Origin: Streptomyces caelestis
GTDB taxonomy: Bacteria > Actinomycetota > Actinomycetes > Streptomycetales > Streptomycetaceae
Length of the DNA: 54,071 nucleotides
Direction: 5' to 3'
NCBI RefSeq assembly: GCF_001279005.1
Contig: NZ_LGCN01000236.1
Span: forward strand, 1 to 54,071
The stretch's first letter is position 1. Each line of letters starts with the position of its first letter. Shown here piece after piece: positions 1 to 8,609 of the stretch. The notes under the pieces were generated by a model. That model was not told the DNA's origin, made no database searches, and saw only the letters and a program-made list of their open reading frames with translations. The translations under genes and the position numbers were made by a program.

Positions 1-2
1 GG

Positions 3-92
3 GTGGCCGCGTACGGCGGGAAGGGGGCGGGGCGGGGGGGGCCGCCCGCAGCGGCCGGCGCGTCCGCGCCCTCGCCCTCCCGGGACACGTGA
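3..92 (+). CDS. C-terminal tail of an upstream protein (partial)
   Basis: Reading from base 3 gives 29 codons to a TGA at 90-92. Nearly every third base is G or C, unlike the two alternative forward frames, so this is probably the Gly/Ala/Pro/Ser-rich C-terminus of a gene that begins left of the window. No motif is visible and the family cannot be named. Bases 93-266 that follow are C-rich and show no convincing gene. Confidence 0.4.
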   Translation: MAAYGGKGAGRGGPPAAAGASAPSPSRDT

Positions 93-266
93 TCCGCGCC
101 GGTCCGAGGACGGACACCCCCGACACGCCCCCGACCCACCCACCCGCCGCAGGCGCCACCCGAGCCCCACCGAGGCCGCAGCGGCGCCGCAGGCACAAGA
201 CCCGCACCCCATCGGGCCGAAAGCCGCACCACAGGCACAACACCCGTACCCCGCCGCAGGCGAGAC

Positions 267-2393
267 TCAGCGGGCGCCACTCGCGCCGGCGCCCAGGGCG
301 CCGCGCTGGGGGGCGATTCCGCCCGGGACCGCGCGCTGACGGGCCGGGGTGCCCGTCCAGCAGGTTCCCCTGCGGGCCAGCAGACGGCGCAGCCACACCT
401 CCAGGGCGACCAGGTCCGCCAGGCCGTCCAGGGGCAGCGGCTCGCCCTCCGCCGCGCCCCGCAGTGCCTTCCGCACCACCCGTGCCTCGACCAGCCCCGC
501 CTCCGCCAGCAGCGGCGTGTCGAACAGTGCCACCAGCGAGTCGGCCGCCACCCGCAGCCCCGTCCGCGCCGCTGCCGCCGCCGAGCCGGCGACCCCGGGA
601 GCCCCCCACCCCGCCGGCAACTCCCGCACCCCCGCCCCCTCCAGCACCGACCGCAGGATCGACGCCCGCGCCCCCGGCCGCACCCGCAGCGCCTCCGGCA
701 GCGCCCGGCACGCCCGCACGACCTGGTTGTCGAGGAACGGCGCGTGCAGCCGCTGGAACCGGATCTCGGCCGCCTGCTCCAGCACCCGCAGATCCGCCGC
801 GTGCCGGGCCAGCGCCGCCCGCGCCCGGAAATCACCGGGCCGCTGCCCCGGCCCCACCTCGGACCGCCACGTCGACGCCTGCAGGCGAACCGATACTTCG
901 GCCAGCGCCTCCCCCGTCAGCCAACGCGCCGCCGGCCCGGGTCTCCCCCAGGTCAGCGCGGCCAGCGAGGCGTCCGCCGCGCCCGCGGTCCCGTCGTCGT
1001 CCAGCCGCCGCTGCAGCAGCCGCTCGGCCAGGCTCTCCAGCCCCGCCCGGTACGGCGTGCGCGCCAGCCGGCGCGCCGCCGCGTACACGCGCGCGGGAAC
1101 CATCACGGACCCGTCCGCCTTGGCCAGTGCCGCCACCGGCCGCACCAGATGCCGCCGCTTGCGGTCCATCAGCAGATCGGCCAGCCGCGCCGGATGCGCG
1201 TCCAGCACCTGCTTCGCCCCGTACCCGGTGAAGTGGTCCGCGCTGCCCGCCGCCAGTCGCGCCCGATGGCGCGCGGCCGACACCAGCGAGGGGCCTGGCT
1301 CGTCCGTCAGCGGCCCGTCCAGATCGACGTACGGAAGCGTCGACTCCGCACCGGCCACCACCACGTGGTGCAACCGGGGATTGGCGGCCAGCGCCCCCGC
1401 CCGTTCCAGCTCGTCGTCGTCCCGTCCTCCGCCGGACCCGCCCGCGAGGTCGTTGAAGGTGACGGCCAGCAGCCGCTCCCCCGCCCCCGTCCCGTGCCCC
1501 AGCACGGTCCCCGGCATCCCGGGCAGTCCCGCGGCCAGCAGCGCCAGCGCCCCGGACGCCGGCCCGCCGGACAGATCGGCCCCGATCCCCGGCACCGGCG
1601 TGCCACGGGCCGCCCGCCGCTCGGCGGGCCCCATCCCGGGCACGGGCCCGGGGTCGATACCGGCGCCGGGAACGTGCCGGGGCGCGGCCAGCCGCGTCCG
1701 TACGGCCTCGACCAGCGCGTCCCGCACGCCGTCCACCGCGTGGTCGGGGTCGGCCGGCGGCGCGGCGACGGCGAGCGAGGCGACGGGTTCGTACCCGGCG
1801 ATCTCACGTGCCCCGGCGCGCAGGATCAGCGCATGTCCCGGCGGAATGCGTTTCACGCCGTCGTACGGGGTGGAGTCGTGGAGCGCAGCCGGCACGTCGG
1901 GGGCGGCGAGCAGCGCGGCGAGGTGCCCGAAGTCGAGGTTGGCCTCGATCAGGTCGGCGAGCGGCAGCGCGGCGGTCGCGTACGCCGTGCCGCCCGCCCA
2001 CGGGGTGTGGAAGACCGGCCGGGCGCCGGCGAGATCGCCGCACACGGTGACCCGGCGTCCCACCTGAACGACCGCCGTGTAGCTCCCCGGCCAGGCGGTC
2101 AGGTGCCGCAGCGCCCCGCCCCGCGCGGCGAACAGCGCGACGCGCAGTTGCTCGTCGGAGGCCCCGCACGTGCCGAGGACGGCGATCCTGGTCTGTTCGT
2201 CGGCCTCGACCACCCGCACCTCGTCGGGCCGCCAGTCGCCGACCGCCCAGAGCGGGTCGGGGTCACCCCACAGCGGCTGGGACCCCACGGGGTGCACGGT
2301 CTCGCCGTCCACCCCGGTGGCGCCGGCGGAGCCGGTGGGGCCGAACCCCATCGCTCCGGCGGCGGTGCTGCTCCATCCCACCAACCACCGCAT
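267..2393 (-). CDS. Asparagine synthetase-like / lasso-cyclase-like protein
   Basis: A 708-aa protein of the asparagine synthetase B superfamily. The N-terminal part resembles the glutamine-amidotransferase-like fold (GDLAGARPVF near 119-128, GVKRIPPGHAL near 179-189) but lacks the catalytic Cys at position 2 (it begins MRWLVGW), so it should not hydrolyse glutamine. The synthetase part has SGGPAS at 275-280 where ATP-pyrophosphatase enzymes usually have SGGxDS. A Gly/Pro-rich insert (about 241-270) precedes it. The missing Cys, N-terminal pattern and length are closer to lasso-peptide isopeptide-bond-forming cyclases than to AsnB. No precursor, leader-binding protein or leader peptidase was seen nearby, though the left side is cut off. 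Start: ATG at 2393 with GGAGG five bases upstream; a longer frame to 2588 lacks such a site. The substrate is unknown. Confidence 0.75.
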   Translation of the reverse strand: MRWLVGWSSTAAGAMGFGPTGSAGATGVDGETVHPVGSQPLWGDPDPLWAVGDWRPDEVRVVEADEQTRIAVLGTCGASDEQLRVALFAARGGALRHLTAWPGSYTAVVQVGRRVTVCGDLAGARPVFHTPWAGGTAYATAALPLADLIEANLDFGHLAALLAAPDVPAALHDSTPYDGVKRIPPGHALILRAGAREIAGYEPVASLAVAAPPADPDHAVDGVRDALVEAVRTRLAAPRHVPGAGIDPGPVPGMGPAERRAARGTPVPGIGADLSGGPASGALALLAAGLPGMPGTVLGHGTGAGERLLAVTFNDLAGGSGGGRDDDELERAGALAANPRLHHVVVAGAESTLPYVDLDGPLTDEPGPSLVSAARHRARLAAGSADHFTGYGAKQVLDAHPARLADLLMDRKRRHLVRPVAALAKADGSVMVPARVYAAARRLARTPYRAGLESLAERLLQRRLDDDGTAGAADASLAALTWGRPGPAARWLTGEALAEVSVRLQASTWRSEVGPGQRPGDFRARAALARHAADLRVLEQAAEIRFQRLHAPFLDNQVVRACRALPEALRVRPGARASILRSVLEGAGVRELPAGWGAPGVAGSAAAAARTGLRVAADSLVALFDTPLLAEAGLVEARVVRKALRGAAEGEPLPLDGLADLVALEVWLRRLLARRGTCWTGTPARQRAVPGGIAPQRGALGAGASGAR

Positions 2394-3108
2394 CGCCGCC
2401 TCCACAAGCTGTGGACAACCAGTGCACCGTACGAACCGGTTCCCCATGCTGCCATGAAGGAGGCGCTCAGGAGGGGTGCCGGAGCCGTATGCGCTCCGGC
2501 GAATGCGCCCCGGCGGAGACACGCGCCCCGCCTCGAACAGGCGCCCGCGACAGAGGAGTCGCCGTACCGACGCCGCACAACCGACCACGACGCCCGACGC
2601 GAATGCGCCCCCATAACGCGCCCTTTAAACCTCCAACGCGCCGTCAATGAGCAGGATAGAAGCAGTGATACACCCGAAAGGAGGGAGTCGATTTTCAGCC
2701 AAATCGGAGCGGTGAGACCCACCTCGAACACGCTCCGTACAGGCTCTGCGCACCGCTGGACGGTCGCGCGGTCCGGGAGACGGAGCACGCCTCCCGGACC
2801 GTTCCGCCGCCCGCGGGGATGAAGGCGGCGGTGTCCCCCAGCCCACTGGATCCAGTACAGCGGGCCGACCCACGCACAGCCATGGAACCGCTCCCGCGGT
2901 GGCCGGAGAAGAGCGCACGCACGGGCGCACGGCCACATGCCGGGAGCGCGCCGCAACTGCGCGTATCGGACCCGTACTTCAGTACGGACCACAATCCCGC
3001 CATCCGGAAGAATGCCCCTTAACGCTTGGGATGCGGCGAACTACGCTGGGTTTACGAATGCCGCGTGGTTATGCCAGCGCGACAGCCGTCTGTGTCGAGG
3101 GGTGGCGC
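2394..3108. other. Divergent intergenic region with hairpins and palindromes
   Basis: The 715-base gap between two divergent genes holds no convincing gene. It has an 11-bp perfect hairpin at 2769-2801 (cggtccgggag arm), a 12-bp palindrome actggatccagt at 2845-2856, and an inverted repeat ccgtact-tc-agtacgg at 2972-2987 about 120 bp before the regulator start at 3109. The last could be an operator. The hairpin could end a short transcript. Promoters for both flanking genes should lie here but no clear -35/-10 pair was found. Confidence 0.4.
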
Positions 3109-4533
3109 ATGTCCAGGGAGCAACGCGGGCCGAACGAAAAGCTCGGCGCCGTTCTCGCCCTCGCGGGCATCTCCAACGCGGGCCTCGCGCGACGCGTCAA
3201 CGACCTCGGCGCCCAGCGAGGACTGACGCTTCGCTACGACAAGACGTCGGTGGCGCGCTGGGTGTCGAAGGGCATGGTGCCGCAGGGCGCCGCCCCGCAC
3301 CTGATCGCCGCCGCCATCGGCCAGAAGCTGGGCCGTCCGGTGCCGCTCCACGAGATCGGCCTGGCGGACGCGGATCCCGCACCCGAGGTGGGCCTCGCCT
3401 TCCCCCGTGACGTCGGACAGGCGGTGCGCTCCGCCACGGAGCTGTACCGGCTGGACCTGGCGGGCCGCAGAGCCGGCTCCGGCGGCATCTGGCAGTCGCT
3501 CGCCGGGTCGTTCGCGGTGAGCGCGTACGCGACGCCCGCCTCGCGCTGGCTGATAACCCCGGCCGACAGTTCGGTGGCGCGTGAGGCGAGCCCCGTCGAC
3601 GGCTCCGGCGCACCGGCCAAAGTCGGCCACAGCGACGTGCGGAAACTACGGGAGGCCGCCGAGGACGCCCGGCGCTGGGACTCCAAGTACGGCGGTGGCG
3701 ACTGGCGTTCGTCGATGGTCCCCGAATGCCTCCGGGTCGAGGCGGCCCCGCTGCTGCTCGGCTCCTACTCCGACGACGTCGGCCGCTCCCTCTTCGGCGC
3801 GGCGGCCGAACTCACCCGGCTGGCCGGCTGGATGGCCTTCGACACCGGCCAGCAGGAGGCCGCCCAGCGCTACTACATCCAGGCCCTGCGCCTGGCCCGC
3901 GCGGCGGCCGACGTCCCCCTGGGCGGCTACGTGCTCGCCTCGATGTCCCTGCAGGCGACCTACCGCGGCTTCGGCGACGAGGGTGTGGACCTCGCCCAGG
4001 CCGCGCTGGAGCGCAACCGGGGCCTGGCCACCGCCCGCACCCTGAGCTTCTTCCGCCTGGTCGAGGCCCGCGCGCACGCACGCGCGGGGGACGCCCATGC
4101 GGCCGGGGCCGCCCTGAGGTCGGCGGAGAGCTGGCTGGAGCGCTCCCGTCCCGGCGACAGTGACCCGACCTGGCTCGGCTTCTACTCCTACGACCGTTTC
4201 GCCGCCGACGCCGCCGAGTGCTACCGCGACCTGAAGGCGCCCCGCCAGGTCCGCCGCTTCACCGAGCAGGCGCTGTCCAGTCCGACGGAGGAGTTCGTGC
4301 GCTCGCACGGACTGCGCCTGGTCGTCTCGGCGGTCGCCGAACTGGAGTCGGGCAACCTGGACGCGGCCTGCGAACAGGGCGTCCGCGCGGTGGAGGTGGC
4401 GGGCCGCATCTCGTCCGCCCGCACCACCGAGTACGTCAAGGACCTCCTGCACCGTCTGGAGCCCTACGGCGACGAACCCCGCGTGGTCGAACTGCGCGAA
4501 CGCGCCCGCCCGCTGCTGATGACCACGGCCTGA
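3109..4533 (+). CDS. Sporulation-associated transcriptional regulator (ORF1590-like)
   Basis: A 474-aa protein. Residues about 10-60 look like an Xre-like helix-turn-helix region ([22 protein letters not shown]). Residues about 220-470 are Ala/Leu-rich paired helices typical of tetratricopeptide repeats. This is the architecture of the Streptomyces sporulation-associated family. As I recall, the S. griseus relative ORF1590 is made in two forms from nested starts and is needed for sporulation. Start choice: ATG at 3109 follows a GAGG site. The frame stays open upstream with ATG codons at 3031 and 3058 and reaches back to 2899, so a longer form of about 500-530 aa is possible. It is transcribed alone and divergently from the AsnB-like gene. 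The family assignment is good; ligand and targets are unknown. Confidence 0.8.
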   Translation: MSREQRGPNEKLGAVLALAGISNAGLARRVNDLGAQRGLTLRYDKTSVARWVSKGMVPQGAAPHLIAAAIGQKLGRPVPLHEIGLADADPAPEVGLAFPRDVGQAVRSATELYRLDLAGRRAGSGGIWQSLAGSFAVSAYATPASRWLITPADSSVAREASPVDGSGAPAKVGHSDVRKLREAAEDARRWDSKYGGGDWRSSMVPECLRVEAAPLLLGSYSDDVGRSLFGAAAELTRLAGWMAFDTGQQEAAQRYYIQALRLARAAADVPLGGYVLASMSLQATYRGFGDEGVDLAQAALERNRGLATARTLSFFRLVEARAHARAGDAHAAGAALRSAESWLERSRPGDSDPTWLGFYSYDRFAADAAECYRDLKAPRQVRRFTEQALSSPTEEFVRSHGLRLVVSAVAELESGNLDAACEQGVRAVEVAGRISSARTTEYVKDLLHRLEPYGDEPRVVELRERARPLLMTTA

Positions 4534-4617
4534 TCCGCATCGCGCCACGCACCGCCTGCCGGGTTTGAAGGCGTTGTCAGTGGCGCAGTGCACTATCGGA
4601 CACGGGAGGTGGTGCGG

Positions 4618-5844
4618 GTGGTGACGGGGCGGTCGTACGACTGCGACGTACTGGTGATCGGCGGGGGGATCGTCGGCCTGTCGACGGCGTACGCGCTCAC
4701 GCGCGCGGCGCCGGGCACGCGGGTCACGGTGCTGGAGAAGGAGTCCGGCCCCGCCCGGCACCAGACGGGCCGCAACAGCGGCGTCATCCACAGCGGCGTC
4801 TACTACCGCCCCGGCTCGCTGAAGGCCCGGTACGCGGTGTCGGGCGCCGCGGAGATGGTCGAGTTCTGCGCGGAGCACGACATCCCGCACGCGGTGACGG
4901 GCAAGCTGATCGTGGCCACGACCCGCGAGGAGCTGCCCCGGCTGCACGCCCTGGTCCAGCGCGGCCGGGAGAACGGCATCGCGGTCCGCGAGCTGTGCGC
5001 CGCGCAGATCGCGGAGTACGAGCCGGAGGTCGACGGCCTGGCCGCCATCCACGTCGGCACCACCGGCGTCTGCGACTTCACCGCGGTCGCCCGTCGGCTC
5101 GCTCAGGCGTCGCGGGCGGCGGGCGCGGAGATCCGCTACGGGGCGCGGGTGGTGCGCGTCGACCGCCGTCCCGACCGGGGAGTCGCCGTCCTGACGGCCG
5201 CCGGCGACGTCGTCCGCGGCCGGGTGCTGGTGAACTGCGCCGGTCTGCACTGCGACGAGATCGCCCGCCGCACCGGCGACGAGCCCGGCGCCCGCATCGT
5301 GCCGTTCCGCGGCGAGTACTACGAGCTGGCCCGGCCGGAACTGGTGCGCGGCCTGGTCTACCCGGTTCCCGACCCGGCGTTCCCCTTCCTCGGCGTCCAC
5401 CTCACCCGGGGCGTCGACGGAGGCGTCCACGTCGGCCCCAACGCGGTCCCGGCGCTGGCCCGCGAGGGCTACGACTGGCGCACGGTGCGTCCGCGCGAGC
5501 TGGGGGCGACCCTGGCCTGGCCGGGCTCCTGGCAGCTGGCCCGCCGCCACTGGCGGTACGGCACGGGCGAACTGCACCGCTCGCTGTCCAGGGAGGCCTT
5601 CACCCGGGCCGTACGCCGGCTGCTTCCCGCGGTGCGGGAGGACGACCTGGTGCCGACGGCGGCCGGGGTGCGGGCCCAGGCGGTGCTGCGGGACGGCACC
5701 CTGGCCGACGACTTCCTGATCCAGGAGACCGCCCGCGCGGTCCACGTGCTGAACGCCCCCTCACCGGCGGCGACGGCCTCCCTGCCGATCGGCCGCGAGG
5801 TCGCGCGACGGACGCTGGCGGCCCTGGAGACGGCGGGGCGCTGA
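4618..5844 (+). CDS. lhgO: L-2-hydroxyglutarate oxidase (FAD-dependent)
   Basis: A 408-aa FAD-dependent oxidoreductase of the DAO superfamily, close to the 422-aa E. coli LhgO, which oxidises L-2-hydroxyglutarate to 2-oxoglutarate. The N-terminus has the dinucleotide-binding motif VIGGGIVGLS (about 13-22), followed by the LhgO-typical RNSGVIHSGVYY. GEYYEL and LGVHLT occur in the middle, and NAPSPAATASLPIG in the C-terminal part fits the FAD-binding end. Start: GTG at 4618 with GGGAGG eight bases upstream; GTG at 4621 and 4588 are alternatives. It follows the sporulation regulator by 84 bases on the same strand and may have its own promoter. Nothing nearby suggests a dedicated pathway. Confidence 0.85.
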   Translation: MVTGRSYDCDVLVIGGGIVGLSTAYALTRAAPGTRVTVLEKESGPARHQTGRNSGVIHSGVYYRPGSLKARYAVSGAAEMVEFCAEHDIPHAVTGKLIVATTREELPRLHALVQRGRENGIAVRELCAAQIAEYEPEVDGLAAIHVGTTGVCDFTAVARRLAQASRAAGAEIRYGARVVRVDRRPDRGVAVLTAAGDVVRGRVLVNCAGLHCDEIARRTGDEPGARIVPFRGEYYELARPELVRGLVYPVPDPAFPFLGVHLTRGVDGGVHVGPNAVPALAREGYDWRTVRPRELGATLAWPGSWQLARRHWRYGTGELHRSLSREAFTRAVRRLLPAVREDDLVPTAAGVRAQAVLRDGTLADDFLIQETARAVHVLNAPSPAATASLPIGREVARRTLAALETAGR

Positions 5845-5846
5845 GC

Positions 5847-5937
5847 CGTCGGGCGCTCCCGGGCCCCGAGAAGCCGGACGGGTCCCGGGCCGTCCCGGAG
5901 AACCGTCGGGCCCCCGGGCGGCCCCGGGAGCCCGACG
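5847..5937. terminator. Long-arm inverted repeat after lhgO
   Basis: The arm cgtcgggcgctcccgggcc (5847-5865) pairs with ggccccgggagcccgacg (5920-5937) with one or two interruptions, and further GC hairpins lie in the loop. It begins three bases after the lhgO stop. It is probably a rho-independent-like Streptomyces terminator without a T-tract. Confidence 0.45.
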
Positions 5938-6038
5938 GGTGCCGGCGTCGGGCCGAGCCGATCCCACCGGCCCCCGAACGAGCCGCCCGCCCCCGCCCAG
6001 GGCACCCGTGTTCCTCCCCAGCCCGAAACCGCTCCCCG

Positions 6039-6240
6039 CACAGCGGATCCCGGCACCGGAAAAAGCCGACCCTCCGGATCCCGAGAGCCCTCCGCCCCGC
6101 CCGACCCACCCGAACCCCCTTACCAAGCCCGGCCCCCACGCCCCCACAGCGGATCCCGACGTCGGAAAGAACCGGCCCACCCGGAACCCGAGCGAGCCCT
6201 CCGCCCCGCCCGGAGCACCCGGATCCCCTCCCCGCGCGGG
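6039..6240. repeat. Two degenerate ~106-bp intergenic direct repeats
   Basis: The gap 5845-6297 between lhgO and trmB has no gene. It holds two imperfect copies of a C-rich unit, one from 6039 and one from 6145 (period about 106 bp). Each begins cacagcggatcccg and later shares agccctccgccccgcccg, with roughly three quarters identity over about 85 bases by eye. The unit does not read convincingly as protein in any frame. It may be duplicated untranslated leader or a decayed repeat family. Confidence 0.55.
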
Positions 6241-6297
6241 GCCGTCCCTTTTCCGTTCGGGGGTTCGGTGCGTGCGCCCCGTAAAATCGGAGGCACT

Positions 6298-7152
6298 GTG
6301 TCTGACACCGTTAACGCCTCCGAAGCCCCTCGTCCCGCCTCCGGCCAGGAACCGCCGCACCCGCCCGGGACGTCCGTCCGCCCTGCCCGGGCCAAGGGGG
6401 AGCCCCGGTTCCCGGACGGGCCGAAGGCCGATCCCGCCGGGTCGCACTTCGAGCGGCGGATCCGGAGCTTCCAGCCGCGGCGCAGCCGGGTGACCGCCGG
6501 GCAGGCGGACGCCCTGCAGCGGCTGTGGCCCGCATGGGGCTTCGACATCGACGGCAGCCGGCGCCTCGACCTCGCGGAGTTCTTCGGCAACGACCGCCCC
6601 GTCGTCCTGGAGATCGGCTTCGGCATGGGCGAGGCGACCGCCCGGATGGCCGCCGCCGACCCGGCCACCAACATCCTCGCCGTGGACGTCCACACGCCCG
6701 GTCAGGGCAATCTGCTCAACCTCGCCGACCGGCTCGGGCTGACCAACGTACGGGTCGGCAACGGCGACGCGATCATCCTGCTGCGCGAGATGCTCGCCCC
6801 GGGCTCCCTCGGCGGGCTGCGCGTCTACTTCCCCGACCCCTGGCCGAAGAAGCGGCACCACAAGCGGCGGCTGATCCAGCCGGAGTTCCTCACCCTCGCC
6901 GCGACCCGTCTGGCGCCGGGGGCGGTGCTGCACTGCGCCACCGACTGGGAGCCGTACGCGGAGCAGATGCTGGACGTGCTCACCGCGCACCCCGACTTCG
7001 AGAACACCCGGGCGGACGGCGGTTTCGCGCCGCGTCCCGCCTTCCGGCCGCTCACCCGTTTCGAGGGGCAGGGACTGGAGAAGGGTCATGTCGTGAACGA
7101 CGTGCTCTTCCGCCGCGTACCGCGGGAGGAGCAGGCAGCAGACCGAGCCTGA
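6298..7152 (+). CDS. trmB: tRNA (guanine-N7-)-methyltransferase
   Basis: A 284-aa class I SAM-dependent methyltransferase that makes m7G46 in tRNA. The SAM-binding motif VLEIGFGMGEAT lies at about 103-114. The family-defining block YFPDPWPKKRHHKRR (about 177-191) and the C-terminal CATDWEPYAEQM are present. An N-terminal extension of about 50 residues rich in Pro/Ala precedes the catalytic domain, common in Streptomyces orthologues. Start: GTG at 6298 with GGAGG four bases upstream. The PrsW-like gene begins about 30 bases after its stop, so the two are probably cotranscribed. Confidence 0.93.
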   Translation: MSDTVNASEAPRPASGQEPPHPPGTSVRPARAKGEPRFPDGPKADPAGSHFERRIRSFQPRRSRVTAGQADALQRLWPAWGFDIDGSRRLDLAEFFGNDRPVVLEIGFGMGEATARMAAADPATNILAVDVHTPGQGNLLNLADRLGLTNVRVGNGDAIILLREMLAPGSLGGLRVYFPDPWPKKRHHKRRLIQPEFLTLAATRLAPGAVLHCATDWEPYAEQMLDVLTAHPDFENTRADGGFAPRPAFRPLTRFEGQGLEKGHVVNDVLFRRVPREEQAADRA

Positions 7153-7181
7153 CACAGCCCCGCCTCGTGAGGGTCGATCCC

Positions 7182-8507
7182 TTGGTCACCAGTCCTCCGT
7201 ACCCGGTGCCTCCCGGCGCCGCCCCCGGTGGAGCGCCGCGGCCCGCGCGCTGGTGGCAGCGGCCCCGGGTGCGGTACGGCGCGCTGATCGCGCTGCTCGC
7301 GCTGTCCGGTCTGGTCATCCTCGCGCTGGTGCGCGAGCAGACCGGGACGCAGGGGTTCCTGGTCGGGCTCGGTCTCGCCGTCCTGCCCGTGCCACTGCTC
7401 GTCGCCGCCTTCCGGTGGCTGGACCGGGTCGAGCCGGGCCCCTGGCGGAACCTGCTGTTCTCCTTCGCCTGGGGCGCCTGTGCGGCGGCGCTGATGGCGA
7501 TCGTCGCAAACAGCTTCGCCACCCGGTGGATAGCGACGGCGACCGCCGACCCGACCGGCGCCGACACCCTGGGCTCGACCGTCATAGCGCCGGTGGTGGA
7601 GGAGTCCGCGAAGGCCGCGGCCGTCCTGCTGGTGTTCCTGTTCCGCAGACGCGACTTCACCGGCATCCTCGACGGCGTGGTGATAGCCGGGGTCACCGCC
7701 ACCGGCTTCGCGTTCACCGAGAACATCCTCTACCTCGGCACCGCCTTCGGCACCGACCGGCTCACCGGCGACAGCGGCATCGCCTCGGTCACCGCGGCGA
7801 CCTTCTTCGTCCGCATCGTGATGTCGCCGTTCGCGCACCCCCTGTTCACCGTGCTCACCGGGATCGGCTTCGGCGCCGCCGCGCTGTCCACCGACCGGCA
7901 GCGGGTCCGGCGCGTGCTGCTGCCGCTGGGCGGGCTGCTCCTGGCGATGGGCGTGCACGCGCTGTGGAACGGCTCCTCGACGCTCGGCCGGTACGGCTTC
8001 CTCGTGGTGTACGCGGCGTTCATGGTGCCGGTGTTCGGGCTGCTGACCTGGCTGGTGGTGTGGACGCGGCAGCGGGAGCTGCGGACCGTGCGGGCGGAGC
8101 TGCCCGCGTACGCGACCGCCGGGTGGCTCGACGCGGCGGAGCCGTTCGCGCTGGGCTCGATGCGGGCGCGGCGGGTCGCCCGGCAGTACGCGCGCCGCCG
8201 CGGCGGGAGGGCGGCGGCGCGGTCGGTCGCCGCGTACGAGGCGTACGCGACGTCGCTGGCGTTCCTGCGGCACCGGGGGAGGCTCGGTCGGGCGGGGCCG
8301 GACTTCACCGTCCGGGAACGGGAGCTGCTGCTGGAGCTGTGGCACCGGCGGGGAGCGGCCCGGCCGGCCCTGGAGCACGCGGTCCGCGTCACCGCGCCCC
8401 GGATTCCGGTCGCCGCGGCGCCGTGGGCCGGGTACGGCGGCTACGGGCCTCCGCCGTACGGGGGGCCTCCGTACGGCGCGTACGACCCGAACGCCCGCCG
8501 GTTCTGA
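7182..8507 (+). CDS. PrsW-family intramembrane metalloprotease
   Basis: A 441-aa polytopic membrane protein of the PrsW/CPBP-like protease family. In B. subtilis, PrsW performs site-1 cleavage of an anti-sigma factor. Visible family motifs are EESAK (140-144), FAFTEN (176-181), FAHPLFTVLTGIGFG and GVHALWNG, all in a central block of predicted membrane helices. The C-terminal cytoplasmic tail of about 130 residues ends in Tyr/Gly/Pro repeats (GYGGYGPPPYGGPPYG). Start: TTG at 7182 has GAGGG eight bases upstream; GTG at 7167 is in frame but lacks a site. It lies directly behind trmB. No anti-sigma factor gene is adjacent, so the substrate is unknown. Confidence 0.8.
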   Translation: MVTSPPYPVPPGAAPGGAPRPARWWQRPRVRYGALIALLALSGLVILALVREQTGTQGFLVGLGLAVLPVPLLVAAFRWLDRVEPGPWRNLLFSFAWGACAAALMAIVANSFATRWIATATADPTGADTLGSTVIAPVVEESAKAAAVLLVFLFRRRDFTGILDGVVIAGVTATGFAFTENILYLGTAFGTDRLTGDSGIASVTAATFFVRIVMSPFAHPLFTVLTGIGFGAAALSTDRQRVRRVLLPLGGLLLAMGVHALWNGSSTLGRYGFLVVYAAFMVPVFGLLTWLVVWTRQRELRTVRAELPAYATAGWLDAAEPFALGSMRARRVARQYARRRGGRAAARSVAAYEAYATSLAFLRHRGRLGRAGPDFTVRERELLLELWHRRGAARPALEHAVRVTAPRIPVAAAPWAGYGGYGPPPYGGPPYGAYDPNARRF

Positions 8508-8542
8508 CCGCTCCGCCGCGCACCGCCCCGGGGAACACCCGA

Positions 8543-8583
8543 CCGGCAGCCCTGACGTCGGGGGGCGTCGTCGGGACTGCCGG
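8543..8583. terminator. Convergent terminator
   Basis: A stem of ccggcagccctgacg (8543-8557) against cgtcgggactgccgg (8569-8583), 15 pairs with two imperfect positions. It lies between the convergent prsW-like and M23 peptidase genes and can serve both directions. Confidence 0.5.
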
Positions 8584-8609
8584 GGTTCGGGGCGTGCGGG
8601 TCCGTCCGC

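Noticed and set aside
2394..2640. A small lasso-type precursor peptide upstream of the AsnB-like gene
   Set aside because: Short minus-strand frames exist, but none has a leader/core pattern, a good ribosome-binding site and codon bias together.
744..2822. Long plus-strand frames opposite the AsnB-like gene
   Set aside because: Arg/Pro-rich shadows of a minus-strand gene with clear motifs and a good ribosome-binding site.
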